Source of the DNA: Longivirga sp036510975 | Lineage (GTDB): Bacteria; Actinomycetota; Actinomycetes; S36-B12; CAIYMF01 | Reading direction: 5' to 3' | DNA length: 31,080 bases | Assembly: GCA_036510975.1 (NCBI GenBank) | Contig: DATCCY010000106.1 | Location: 1 to 31,080, forward strand | Shown: piece after piece, positions 1 through 7,887 of the stretch | Numbering within the stretch: the stretch's first letter is position 1 | How the letters are laid out: each line of letters begins with the position of its first letter | Translations under genes and position numbers: made by a program | The notes under the pieces: model-generated | Seen by the model: the letters and a program-made list of their open reading frames with translations, nothing else | Told to the model about the DNA's origin: nothing | Databases searched by the model: none

Positions 1-16
1 GGACGCGATAGCGTCC
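1..16. other. Small perfect hairpin at the window edge
   Basis: Arms GGACGC (1-6) and GCGTCC (11-16) flank a GATA loop. It lies upstream of the ABC ATPase gene and could be an attenuator, the 3' end of an upstream gene, or chance. The reading frame used by the ATPase has TAG stops at 9 and 33, so this stretch is outside that protein. The upstream gene is not in the window. Confidence 0.3.
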
Positions 17-38
17 GAGCCGAAGCGCGTCATAGGCC

Positions 39-1595
39 GTGAAGGAGGGCGTCATCAGCACCGACACCGTCGTGGGGGACGTCGCAGTCCAGCTCCGGGG
101 CATCACGAAGACCTTCCCGGGGGTCCGCGCGAACTACGACATCGACATCACCGTGCGCCGCGGCACCGTCCACGCGATCGTGGGCGAGAACGGCGCCGGC
201 AAGTCGACGCTCATGAAGACGCTCTACGGCATGCACCGCCCCGACGAGGGCACGATCGAGATCGACGGCCAGGTCGTCACCCTGCGCTCGCCGTCCGACG
301 CGATCGCGCGCGGGGTCGGCATGGTGCATCAGCACTTCCAGCTCGCCGACAACTTCACCGTCCTCGAGAACATCATCCTCGGCGACGAGCCGGCCAGCCG
401 CGCCGGCGTCATCAAGATGGACGTCGCCCGCGGGCGCATCCAGGAGATCGGGCGGGCCTACCAGCTCTCGGTCGACCCGGACGCCCTGGTCGAGGACATC
501 GGGGTCGGGGACCGCCAACGGGTCGAGATCATCAAGGTGCTCTACCGCGGCTGCAAGACCCTCATCCTCGACGAGCCGACCGCCGTGCTGGTGCCGCAGG
601 AGGTCGAGCAGCTCTTCTCGGCGCTCGCCAAGCTCAAGAGCCAGGGTCTCACCGTCATCTTCATCTCCCACAAGCTCGACGAGGTCCTCTCCGTCGCCGA
701 CGAGATCACCGTCATCCGCGGCGGCACCACGGTCACCACGGTGCTGCCCAGCGAGGTTACCGCCCGTCAGCTCGCCGAGCTCATGGTCGGCAGCGAGCTC
801 CCCTCGCCCGAGACCCGCGAGTCGACCGTGACCGATCGGAAGATCCTGGAGGTGGCGGGCGTCTCGCTCGCCAACGACGCGGGTCGCCTCGTCCTCGACG
901 ACATCTCGCTCACCATCCACGCCGGCGAGGTCCTCGGCATCGCGGGCGTGGAGGGCAACGGCCAGGCCGAGCTCGTCGAGACCGTGATGGGTCTGCAGAA
1001 GCCCCAGGCAGGAACCGTGGTCCTCGGCGACGAGGACATCACCGCCTGGAGCACGCGGACCCGTCGCGAGGCGGGCATCGGCTACATCCCCGAGGACCGC
1101 ACCCGGCACGGGCTGCTCCTCGAGGGCACCCTGTGGGAGAACCGCATCCTCGGCCACCAGACCGAGGCGCCCAACGCCAAGGGTGTGCTGATCGACCGCA
1201 AGGGCGCCCGCGCCGACACCGAGCGGATCGTGGCGGACTACGACGTGCGCACCCCCGGAGTCGACGTGATGGCCTCGGCACTGTCCGGCGGCAACCAGCA
1301 GAAGCTGATCGTCGGCCGTGAGATGAGCGGCAACCCGCGCGTGCTCGTCGCCGCCCACCCGACCCGGGGAGTCGACGTGGGGGCGCAGGCCCAGATATGG
1401 GACGAGATCCGCAAGGCGCGGGTGGCTGGTCTCGGCGTCCTGCTCATCTCGGCCGACCTCGACGAGCTCATCGGCCTGTCCGACCACATCAAGGTGCTGC
1501 TGCGCGGCCGGTTCGTGGCCGATGCGGATCCGCACACCGTCACGCCAGAGCAGCTCGGCTCGGCCATGACGGGCGCTGGAGGTGAGGGGTCGTGA
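39..1595 (+). CDS. ABC transporter ATP-binding protein, nucleoside/simple-sugar type (two ATPase domains)
   Basis: This is the cytoplasmic energy-coupling subunit of an importer of the BmpA/NupA-type nucleoside or simple-sugar class. It is 518 residues with two ATPase halves. The first half has Walker A GENGAGKST (49-57), a degenerate signature VGDRQRVEI (156-164), Walker B LILDEP (175-180) and the H-loop His at 211. The second half has the degenerate P-loop GVEGNGQAE (303-311) usual for this family, an intact signature LSGGNQQK (415-422) and VLVAAHP at the Walker B site (435-441). Neighbouring cytidine deaminase and thymidine phosphorylase point to nucleosides as cargo (inference). The start is uncertain: GTG 39 has an AAGGAGG-like tract just inside the gene, and GTG 72 is the alternative. 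The gene overlaps the next permease by 4 bp. No substrate-binding lipoprotein is visible; it may lie upstream. Confidence 0.93.
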   Translation: MKEGVISTDTVVGDVAVQLRGITKTFPGVRANYDIDITVRRGTVHAIVGENGAGKSTLMKTLYGMHRPDEGTIEIDGQVVTLRSPSDAIARGVGMVHQHFQLADNFTVLENIILGDEPASRAGVIKMDVARGRIQEIGRAYQLSVDPDALVEDIGVGDRQRVEIIKVLYRGCKTLILDEPTAVLVPQEVEQLFSALAKLKSQGLTVIFISHKLDEVLSVADEITVIRGGTTVTTVLPSEVTARQLAELMVGSELPSPETRESTVTDRKILEVAGVSLANDAGRLVLDDISLTIHAGEVLGIAGVEGNGQAELVETVMGLQKPQAGTVVLGDEDITAWSTRTRREAGIGYIPEDRTRHGLLLEGTLWENRILGHQTEAPNAKGVLIDRKGARADTERIVADYDVRTPGVDVMASALSGGNQQKLIVGREMSGNPRVLVAAHPTRGVDVGAQAQIWDEIRKARVAGLGVLLISADLDELIGLSDHIKVLLRGRFVADADPHTVTPEQLGSAMTGAGGEGS

Positions 1596-2689
1596 GGAAG
1601 CTCCTGCTCGCTCTGGCGGCACCCGTGCTGGCCCTGGGATTCGCGCTCCTGGTGACCACGGTCATCCTCCTGCTGTCGGGCCACCCGCCGCTCGAGGTCT
1701 ACCGCCAGATGTGGGACTACGGCACGCAGCCGGACAGCATCGTGCTCACGATCAACCTGTCGACGACGTACTACATCGCGGCTGTCGCCGTCGCCGTCGG
1801 CTTCAAGATGAACCTCTTCAACATCGGCGTCGACGGCCAGTACCGCCTCGCGGCGCTGTTCGCGGCATTCGTCGGCGGCCACGTCGAGCTTCCGCCCGTG
1901 CTGCACGTCGGTCTGATCATCGTCGTGGCCATGGTGGTCGGGGCGATGTGGGCCGGGGTGGCAGCGGTGCTGAAGAACCGCCGCGGCGTCAGCGAGGTCA
2001 TCTCGACGATCATGCTGAACTACGTCGCCACCGGCATCATCGCGTTCCTGCTGGCCCCCGACCGCTTCGCCGAGCTCATCGAGGGCAGCAACAACATCGG
2101 GACGAAGCCGATCGGGCCCAGCGGCCAGGTGCCCGGGTTCGACGTCGTGTCCGGGGCGAGCTCGCAGATCTACGGCACGATCGTGCTCGCGGTCGCGGTG
2201 GGCGTCGGATTCTGGTGGATGCTCAACCGGACGCGCTTCGGCTTCGACCTCCGTGCCTCCGGTCTCTCACCCACGGCGGCCACCGCAAGCGGTATCGACG
2301 CGAAGCGCATGGTGCTGTTCGTGATGCTCATCTCGGGAGCCCTCGCCGGCCTCATCGGCATCCCGCAGCTGCTCGGAGCCGCCTACACCTACAACCTGGA
2401 CTTCCCGGCCGGTCTCGGCTTCACCGGGATCGCGATCGCCCTCCTCGGGCGCAACAGCCCGATCGGCATCATCTTCGGCTCGCTGCTGTGGGCGTTCCTC
2501 GACGTGTCGCGCCAGATCCTCGACCTCTCCGGGGTCTCCAAGGAGATCGTGACGATCATGCAGGGCGTTGCCGTTCTCTCGGTCGTTATCGCCTACGAGC
2601 TCGTCCGGCGCTACCGGATCACCGCTCAGCAGCGAGACGTCGGTCGGCAGCTCGCGGCCGAGGCCGAGCTGGCGGAGGCGGCGGCATGA
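1592..2689 (+). CDS. ABC transporter permease, nucleoside/simple-sugar type (first)
   Basis: This 365-residue integral membrane protein belongs to the BPD_transp_2 (RbsC/YufP-like) permease family and forms one half of the membrane channel for the importer. Several hydrophobic helices are evident, the first at about residues 5-27. The family-like stretch around VAVGFKMNLFNIGVDGQYR, near residues 68-86, matches the conserved region after the second helix. The GTG start at 1592 overlaps the ATPase stop (GTGA) and is preceded by a good ribosome site (GGAGGTGAGG, 1577-1586), so translation is probably coupled. It overlaps the second permease by 4 bp. The longer open frame starting at 1582 is an out-of-frame shadow over this gene. 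Confidence 0.92.
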   Translation: MRKLLLALAAPVLALGFALLVTTVILLLSGHPPLEVYRQMWDYGTQPDSIVLTINLSTTYYIAAVAVAVGFKMNLFNIGVDGQYRLAALFAAFVGGHVELPPVLHVGLIIVVAMVVGAMWAGVAAVLKNRRGVSEVISTIMLNYVATGIIAFLLAPDRFAELIEGSNNIGTKPIGPSGQVPGFDVVSGASSQIYGTIVLAVAVGVGFWWMLNRTRFGFDLRASGLSPTAATASGIDAKRMVLFVMLISGALAGLIGIPQLLGAAYTYNLDFPAGLGFTGIAIALLGRNSPIGIIFGSLLWAFLDVSRQILDLSGVSKEIVTIMQGVAVLSVVIAYELVRRYRITAQQRDVGRQLAAEAELAEAAA

Positions 2690-3963
2690 GCGAGCCCAGG
2701 AGCGGGACCAAGCTCGGCCTCCCCACCCCCGGCGACGTCCTGTCACCGCTCGCGCTCCAGAAGCGCACGTTCAAGCTCACCGGCGGCCGTCTCGCGATGC
2801 TCGTCTGCGCGCTCATCGCTGTGCTGTCGCTGGTCCGCATCGTCACCGGCGCGGGCGAGCTCGACTCTGCCGGAACGATCGCCGCCGCCATCGGCTTCGC
2901 CATCCCCATCGGCATGGCGGGTCTCGGCGGTCTGTGGTCCGAGCGCTCGGGCGTGGTCAACATCGGCCTCGAGGGCATGATGATCCTGGGTACGTGGGGC
3001 GCCGGCTGGGCCGGCGTCACGTACGGACCGTGGTGGGGACTGGTCGCAGGGACGCTGTTCGGCGCCCTGGGCGGTCTGCTGCACGCCGTCGCCACCGTCA
3101 CGTTCGGTGTCGACCAGATCGTGTCCGGTGTCGCGATCAACCTCCTCGGCCTCGGCGTCACGCAGTACCTCTCCACGCTGGTGTGGCCGGGTCAGCCCAC
3201 GCAGTCGCCGTCGATCCCCGCGATCCCGACCTTCACCCTGCCGTGGATCTCGGACACGGCGAAGTCGATAGCGCAGCAGGGCTGGTTCTTCGTCTCCGAC
3301 GTCGCGAGCATCGTGCGGGCGATCACGTTCCAGGTCCCGTACACCACCGTCATCGCGATCGCTCTGCTGCCCATCACCTTCTTCATCCTGTGGCGCACGG
3401 CTTTCGGCCTGCGGCTGCGCTCGTGCGGCGAGGCGCCCTACGCCGCGGAGTCGCTGGGCGTGAACGTCTACCTCCACAAGTACGTCGCGGTCTTCGTCTC
3501 CGGCGGCCTGGCGGGCTTCGGCGGCGCCGTCCTCGCCACCGTGCTCTCCGGCATCTATCGCGAGGGCCAGACCCAGGGCCAGGGCTTCATCGGCCTCGCC
3601 GCGATGATCTTCGGCAACTGGCGGGTCGGCGGCCTCAGCGCCGGCTCGCTCCTGTTCGGCTACACCCAGGCGATGCAGCTGCGCAGCGGCGAGGCGGTCC
3701 ATGCCCTGCTGCTCGTGATCGTCATCGGCATGGTGGCGCTCGCCGCATGGCAGCTCTACCGCCGACGCATGGTGCCGGGCATCGTGTCCCTGGTGGTGGC
3801 CGGTGTTGTGTTCTTCTGGTACGCCAACACCGACAGCGTCCCCGACCAGGTCTCGTACGTGACGCCGTACGTCGCCACGCTGCTGGTGCTGTCGCTGGCG
3901 TCGCAACGCCTGCGCATGCCGGCGGCCGACGGGAAGCCGTACATCAAGGGTCAGGACCACTAG
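2686..3963 (+). CDS. ABC transporter permease, nucleoside/simple-sugar type (second)
   Basis: This is a 425-residue membrane protein, the second permease of the importer and related to the first (YufQ/NupQ-like). A polar N-terminus of about 35 residues leads into many hydrophobic helices. The segment SERSGVVNIGLEGMMILG is the family's conserved region, and a second typical stretch, GFIGLAAMIFGNWR, lies near residue 305. ATG 2686 overlaps the previous stop (ATGA) and has the purine-rich tract GGCGGAGG upstream; that sets the start well downstream of the long open frame beginning at 1582. It is followed after 4 bp by cytidine deaminase. Two different permeases with one double ATPase is the usual layout for bacterial nucleoside ABC importers. 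Confidence 0.92.
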   Translation: MSEPRSGTKLGLPTPGDVLSPLALQKRTFKLTGGRLAMLVCALIAVLSLVRIVTGAGELDSAGTIAAAIGFAIPIGMAGLGGLWSERSGVVNIGLEGMMILGTWGAGWAGVTYGPWWGLVAGTLFGALGGLLHAVATVTFGVDQIVSGVAINLLGLGVTQYLSTLVWPGQPTQSPSIPAIPTFTLPWISDTAKSIAQQGWFFVSDVASIVRAITFQVPYTTVIAIALLPITFFILWRTAFGLRLRSCGEAPYAAESLGVNVYLHKYVAVFVSGGLAGFGGAVLATVLSGIYREGQTQGQGFIGLAAMIFGNWRVGGLSAGSLLFGYTQAMQLRSGEAVHALLLVIVIGMVALAAWQLYRRRMVPGIVSLVVAGVVFFWYANTDSVPDQVSYVTPYVATLLVLSLASQRLRMPAADGKPYIKGQDH

Positions 3964-3967
3964 CGCC

Positions 3968-4384
3968 ATGTCACCCCAGGTCGACTGGGCGGTGCTGCAC
4001 GCGGCAGCCGTCGAGGTCATGGCGCGGGCGTATGCGCCGTACAGCCGTTTCCGCGTCGGCGTCGCCGGGCTCGTCGACGACGGACGGATCGTGGTGGGCT
4101 GCAACGTCGAGAACGCGGCGTACGGCGTCGCCCTGTGCGCCGAGTGCGGGATGGTCTCCAGCCTGCACGCCACCGGCGGCGGAAGGCTGGTGGCGGTCTC
4201 CTGCGTCGACGCGAACGGCGAGGCGCTCATGCCGTGCGGCCGCTGCCGCCAGCTGCTGTGGGAGAACGGCGGCGCCGGGTGTCTCGTCATGTCGCCGAAC
4301 GGCGTCATGAGCATGGCCGAGGTGCTGCCGCTCGCGTTCGGTGCCGCGGACATCGACAGGGTGACGGGTGGGAGTCATGACTGA
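3968..4384 (+). CDS. cdd: Cytidine deaminase
   Basis: A zinc enzyme that deaminates cytidine and deoxycytidine to uridine and deoxyuridine in pyrimidine salvage. At 138 residues it is the usual length of the small homotetrameric class. The substrate-binding stretch CNVENAAYG is at 45-53. The zinc and catalytic residues are Cys57 and Glu59 in CAEC (57-60) and the pair in PCGRC, Cys90 and Cys93. It begins 4 bp after the permease gene and overlaps the start of thymidine phosphorylase, so its uridine product feeds enzymes of the same operon. No strong Shine-Dalgarno sequence precedes ATG 3968, so translation may depend on coupling. Confidence 0.95.
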   Translation: MSPQVDWAVLHAAAVEVMARAYAPYSRFRVGVAGLVDDGRIVVGCNVENAAYGVALCAECGMVSSLHATGGGRLVAVSCVDANGEALMPCGRCRQLLWENGGAGCLVMSPNGVMSMAEVLPLAFGAADIDRVTGGSHD

Positions 4385-5669
4385 GCCGTTCGCCGCTGTC
4401 GACGTGATCGTCGCGAAGCGCGACCGCAACGAGCTGACGGATCCGCAGATCGACTGGGTCGTCGACGCCTACACGCGCGGCGTCGTGGCGGACGAGCAGA
4501 TGTCCTCGCTCGCGATGGCGATCCTGCTCAACGGCATGACGCCGCGGGAGATCTCCCGCTGGACGGCGGCGATGATCGCGAGCGGCGAGCGGATGGACTT
4601 CTCCAGCGTCGGTCGTCCGACGACCGACAAGCACTCCACAGGCGGCGTCGGCGACAAGATCACGCTGCCGTTGGCTCCGGTCGTGGCCGCGTGCGGAGCC
4701 GCCGTACCGCAGCTGTCCGGCCGTGGCCTCGGGCACACCGGAGGAACCCTCGACAAGCTCGAGTCGATCCCGGGATGGCGTGCGTCGCTGTCCACCGAGG
4801 AGATGCTCGCGGTGCTGCGCGACGTCGGCGCGGTCATCTGCGCGGCGGGTGAGCACCTCGCGCCCGCCGACAAGAAGCTCTACGCGCTGCGCGACGTGAC
4901 CGGCACGGTGGAGGCCATCCCGCTCATCGCCAGCAGCATCATGAGCAAGAAGATCGCCGAGGGTACGAGTGCGCTGGTGCTCGACGTGAAGGTCGGCTCC
5001 GGTGCGTTCATGAAGACGCAGGAGCGCGCCGCCGAGCTGGCGCGCACGATGGTCGCGCTCGGCGAGAGCGCCGGCGTGCGCACCCGTGCGCTCCTCACGG
5101 CGATGGACACGCCGCTCGGCCTGACGGCCGGCAACGCCCTGGAGGTGCGGGAGTCGGTCGAGGTCCTCGCCGGTGGTGGCCCCTCCGACGTCGTGGAGCT
5201 CACCGTCCTGCTCGCGCGCGAGATGCTCGACGCGGCAGGCGTCGTCGGACCCGATCCGGCCGACGTCCTCGCCGACGGCCGGGCCATGGACGCCTGGAAC
5301 CGGATGATCGCGGCCCAGGGAGGCGACCCGCAGGCGCCGCTGCCGACCGCGCGCGAGTCGCACGTGGTCGTGGCGGAGCGCTCGGGGGTGCTGTCACGCC
5401 TCGACGCACTGGCCGTCGGCGTCTCGGCCTGGCGCCTGGGTGCGGGGCGGGCCCGCAAGGAGGATCCGGTGAGCGCCGGAGCGGGCATCGAGATGCACGC
5501 GAAGCCGGGCGACCTCGTGGTTGCCGGGGCGCCGCTGCTGACACTGCACACCGACGACGCCGAGCGCTTCGCCCGCGCGCTCACCGACCTCGAGGACGGC
5601 GTCGAGATCGCCGACGAGGGCACCCGGGTCGACCGCCTGCCGCTCGTCCTCGATCGCATCGGAGCCTGA
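4377..5669 (+). CDS. deoA: Thymidine (pyrimidine-nucleoside) phosphorylase
   Basis: Catalyses phosphorolysis of thymidine or deoxyuridine to the free base and 2-deoxyribose 1-phosphate. The 430-residue length is typical. The phosphate-binding motif DKHSTGGVGDK lies at about 84-94, the family signature SGRGLGHTGGTLDKLE at about 114-129, and a KVGSGAFMKT motif near residue 205. I prefer ATG 4377, preceded by GGTGGGAG, over the in-frame GTG at 4368. Either start lies inside the cytidine deaminase gene, so the two are coupled. The product, after mutase action, is a substrate for the DeoC encoded at 12.4-13.4 kb. Pyrimidine-nucleoside phosphorylase with broader base specificity cannot be excluded from sequence. 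Confidence 0.94.
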   Translation: MTEPFAAVDVIVAKRDRNELTDPQIDWVVDAYTRGVVADEQMSSLAMAILLNGMTPREISRWTAAMIASGERMDFSSVGRPTTDKHSTGGVGDKITLPLAPVVAACGAAVPQLSGRGLGHTGGTLDKLESIPGWRASLSTEEMLAVLRDVGAVICAAGEHLAPADKKLYALRDVTGTVEAIPLIASSIMSKKIAEGTSALVLDVKVGSGAFMKTQERAAELARTMVALGESAGVRTRALLTAMDTPLGLTAGNALEVRESVEVLAGGGPSDVVELTVLLAREMLDAAGVVGPDPADVLADGRAMDAWNRMIAAQGGDPQAPLPTARESHVVVAERSGVLSRLDALAVGVSAWRLGAGRARKEDPVSAGAGIEMHAKPGDLVVAGAPLLTLHTDDAERFARALTDLEDGVEIADEGTRVDRLPLVLDRIGA

Positions 5670-5671
5670 CC

Positions 5672-6028
5672 GTGCCGCAGCTCGTGCCCGCGCCCACCCG
5701 CATCCCGGTCCCGGGGGGCAAGACGATCGACGAGTACGTCGGCCACGTCACCACCGGCACCCCCGAGGTGTCGGTGGCGCGCATGGTCGCGCCGGCGGGC
5801 TGGGACGAGCCGGCCCAGAGGCCGGACTTCGACGAGTTCACCCTCGTGCTTCGTGGCGTGGTCCACGTGGAGCACGACGGCGGTGTCCTCGAGGTGGTGG
5901 CCGGACAGGCCGTGATCACGCGCGCCGGCGAGCGGGTGCGCTACTCGACGCCGCAGGGCGAGGGCGCCGAGTACGTCGCCGTATGCCTGCCGGCGTTCGC
6001 CCCGGACCGCGCCCACCGCGAGGACTGA
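5672..6028 (+). CDS. Small cupin-domain protein
   Basis: A 118-residue single cupin, with the beta-barrel core around residues 50-100. The segment DEFTLVLRGVVHVEHDGG is a cupin-1-like turn, and VVAGQAVITRAGERVRYS resembles cupin motif 2. The classical HxH metal set is not evident; one His and several acids are present, so a metal-free or atypical site is possible. It resembles EutQ-like or sugar-binding stand-alone cupins. GTG 5672 begins 2 nt after the thymidine phosphorylase stop, so it is the last gene of the nucleoside operon, and a strong hairpin follows. A role in sugar-phosphate handling is only a guess from position. Confidence 0.8.
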   Translation: MPQLVPAPTRIPVPGGKTIDEYVGHVTTGTPEVSVARMVAPAGWDEPAQRPDFDEFTLVLRGVVHVEHDGGVLEVVAGQAVITRAGERVRYSTPQGEGAEYVAVCLPAFAPDRAHRED

Positions 6029-6049
6029 GCCGACCGGGACCCGGGAACG

Positions 6050-6083
6050 GACGAGCCCGGCCCCCTCGGGAGCCGGGCTCGTC
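6050..6083. terminator. Strong hairpin between convergent genes, probable bidirectional terminator
   Basis: A perfect 12-bp stem, GACGAGCCCGGC (6050-6061) with GCCGGGCTCGTC (6072-6083), and a 10-nt loop. It sits between the end of the cupin gene and the convergent end of the minus-strand hypothetical gene. No T-run follows, which is common for terminators in high-GC actinobacteria. Confidence 0.8.
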
Positions 6084-6112
6084 ACGTGCGCGCCGCGGAA
6101 GGGCGGCGTGGC

Positions 6113-6550
6113 TCAGTCGCCGCTGCCGCGGCTCTTGAAGGGGTCCGCCTTGGGCGCGTTGGTGATCTCGGCGCGCGGGCAGCTCGCGAGGGTGAGACCG
6201 CCGGCCACGAGGGCGTCGTCGCACAGCGCCTCGACGGTCCAGCCGAGGTCGGAACCCGCCGGGGTGACCGTGACGCGGTAGATGGTGACCTCGTTGCGCA
6301 CCGGTGTGTCGTACATGACGGCCACGGTGCCCAGCAGCTTGGCCTCGCCGCGGGTGCCGCCGACGCCGTTCCAGGCGCGGTCGTAGCGCTGCCACACGGA
6401 CGCGGAGGCGTTCCAGACGCCGCCGGCCGAGACGTCGTCGCGGCGCAGGGCCGACAGGACGAGGGTCGCGACCCTGGCCTCGAGTACGGCGGCCGGCCGG
6501 ATGACCTCGACGCGGTCGTTGGGTCCGATGTCGTCGGTGCTGTCAGTCAT
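6113..6550 (-). CDS. Conserved hypothetical protein, about 145 residues
   Basis: I do not recognise a named family. The protein is soluble, with no signal peptide or membrane segment, and is acidic at the N-terminus (MTDSTDDIGPNDRVEVIRP). It has a helical region around VLEARVATLVLSALRR and a mixed beta-rich second half, including NEVTIYRVTVTPAG and two Cys in the last third. I chose ATG 6550 because GTGGAGACC directly precedes it; starts at 6571 and 6577 are also in frame. It diverges from adenosine deaminase with 88 bp between them and ends near the hairpin at 6050-6083. Codon usage matches its neighbours, so it is very likely real. Confidence 0.7.
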   Translation of the reverse strand: MTDSTDDIGPNDRVEVIRPAAVLEARVATLVLSALRRDDVSAGGVWNASASVWQRYDRAWNGVGGTRGEAKLLGTVAVMYDTPVRNEVTIYRVTVTPAGSDLGWTVEALCDDALVAGGLTLASCPRAEITNAPKADPFKSRGSGD

Positions 6551-6626
6551 GGTCTCCACGTCTCTATGCATCGGCATCGGCCACCCGAGGTTGAGCCGGG
6601 TGGGGGTACCAGCCCTGACGGAACGC

Positions 6627-6641
6627 TACCGTGACGGGGTG
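6627..6641 (+). promoter_or_regulatory. -10 box and leaderless start of adenosine deaminase
   Basis: TACCGT (6627-6632) is followed by 6 nt and then GTG 6639. This spacing places the transcription start at or beside the start codon. No Shine-Dalgarno sequence is present. It also settles the start against the longer open frame from 6501. Confidence 0.6.
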
Positions 6642-7796
6642 AGTGTAGAAACCGGACCCGTCCACCCGTCGGCGACACCCCGAGACCCGTCCGCCGGCCA
6701 GCGGGCCGCACTGCCGGAGGACGTCGTACGCCGTGCCCCGAAGGTACTCCTGCACGACCACCTCGACGGGGGGCTGCGTCCGGCCACCATCATCGAGCTC
6801 GCCGCCGAGACGGGCTACGACGCCCTCCCGACGACCGACGTCGACGAGCTCGGCCGCTGGTTCGTCGAGGCGGCCGACTCGGGCTCGCTCGTGCGCTACC
6901 TCGAGACCTTCGCGCACACCGTCGGTGTCATGCAGACGCACGCCGCGCTCGTCCGCGTGGCCGCCGAGTGCGCCCAGGACCTCGCAGCCGACGGAGTGGT
7001 CTACGCCGAGGTCCGGTTCGCCCCGGAGCTGCACGTGACCCGCGGGCTGAGCCTCGACGAGGTCGTGCAGGCCGTCCTCGAGGGCTTCCGCCTCGGTGAG
7101 GCGGCCGCCACCGCGGCGGGACAGCAGATCCGGGTGCGGGCACTGCTCACCGCGATGCGGACGGCCGCACGGTCGCGCGAGATCGCCGAGCTGGTGGTGG
7201 ACTACCGCGACCAGGGCGTCGTCGGCTTCGACATCGCCGGCGCCGAGGCCGGCTTCCCGCCGTCCCGGCACCTCGACGCGTTCGAGTACCTGCGCGGCGA
7301 GTCGTGCCACATCACGATCCACGCGGGCGAGGCCTTCGGGCTGCCGAGCATCCACGAGGCCGTCGCGTTCTGCGGCTGCGAGCGCCTCGGGCACGGCGTA
7401 CGCATCGTCGACGACATCGCGGTCGGCGCCGACGGCGAGGCGAGCCTCGGGCGGCTCGCGACCTACGTGCGCGACCTGCGCATCCCGCTCGAGCTGTGCC
7501 CCTCGTCGAACGTGCAGACCGGGGCGGCGGCGTCGATCGCCGAGCACCCGATCGGACTGCTCGCGCGGCTGCGCTTCCGAGTCACGGTCAACACCGACAA
7601 CCGGCTGATGTCCGGCACGTCGATGACCCGCGAGATGATGCTGCTGTCCGAGGCCTTCGGCTGGGGGCTCGACGAGATGGCGTGGCTCACCGTCAACGCC
7701 CTCAAGAGCTCCTTCATCAACTTCGACGAGCGCCTGGCCCTGATCGACGGCGTGGTCAAGCCCGGCTACGCCGCCCTGGCCGCCGAGCAGACCTGA
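6639..7796 (+). CDS. add: Adenosine deaminase
   Basis: Deaminates adenosine and deoxyadenosine to inosine and deoxyinosine, which the PNP encoded at 18.2-19.1 kb can cleave. The protein is 385 residues. The metal motif HDH is at 39-41, within the clade-typical LLHDHLDGGLRP. HAGEAFG carries the catalytic Glu and a metal His, and GHGVRI follows. Near the C-terminus NTDNRLMSGTSMT keeps the metal-binding Asp, but the second Asp of the common TDDP motif is Asn. I believe this variant is normal in actinobacterial enzymes. GTG 6639 is favoured by the -10 box upstream; the frame stays open back to 6501 but that part overlaps the divergent gene. It is transcribed separately from the cdd-deoA run. Confidence 0.95.
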   Translation: MSVETGPVHPSATPRDPSAGQRAALPEDVVRRAPKVLLHDHLDGGLRPATIIELAAETGYDALPTTDVDELGRWFVEAADSGSLVRYLETFAHTVGVMQTHAALVRVAAECAQDLAADGVVYAEVRFAPELHVTRGLSLDEVVQAVLEGFRLGEAAATAAGQQIRVRALLTAMRTAARSREIAELVVDYRDQGVVGFDIAGAEAGFPPSRHLDAFEYLRGESCHITIHAGEAFGLPSIHEAVAFCGCERLGHGVRIVDDIAVGADGEASLGRLATYVRDLRIPLELCPSSNVQTGAAASIAEHPIGLLARLRFRVTVNTDNRLMSGTSMTREMMLLSEAFGWGLDEMAWLTVNALKSSFINFDERLALIDGVVKPGYAALAAEQT

Positions 7797-7806
7797 ACCC
7801 GACGCG

Positions 7807-7856
7807 AGTACCTGCGCAACGGCCGCTTCGGACGGTTCCCGCGGGGGACAGGTACT
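7807..7856. terminator. Inverted repeat between add and the LysE gene
   Basis: AGTACCTG (7807-7814) and CAGGTACT (7849-7856) are perfect 8-bp arms around a 34-nt GC-rich interior that includes a small CCG/CGG hairpin. The position between two convergent stop codons suggests a bidirectional terminator, though the long loop makes this less certain than the hairpin at 6050. Confidence 0.45.
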
Positions 7857-7887
7857 TGGACCACGTACTCCCGGGGGGCGGGTCGGG

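Noticed and set aside
1582..3963. A 793-residue plus-strand open frame as one protein
   Set aside because: Only the part from ATG 2686 is coding (second permease). The first part is a frame-shifted Arg/Pro-rich shadow of the first permease.
2743..4353. A 536-residue open frame antisense to the permease and cdd genes
   Set aside because: It is antisense to strongly supported genes and has the low-complexity Arg/Ala/Asp composition typical of high-GC shadow frames.
6501..6638. Adenosine deaminase starting at 6501
   Set aside because: The extra residues overlap the divergent hypothetical gene and are not family-like. A -10 box places the start at GTG 6639.
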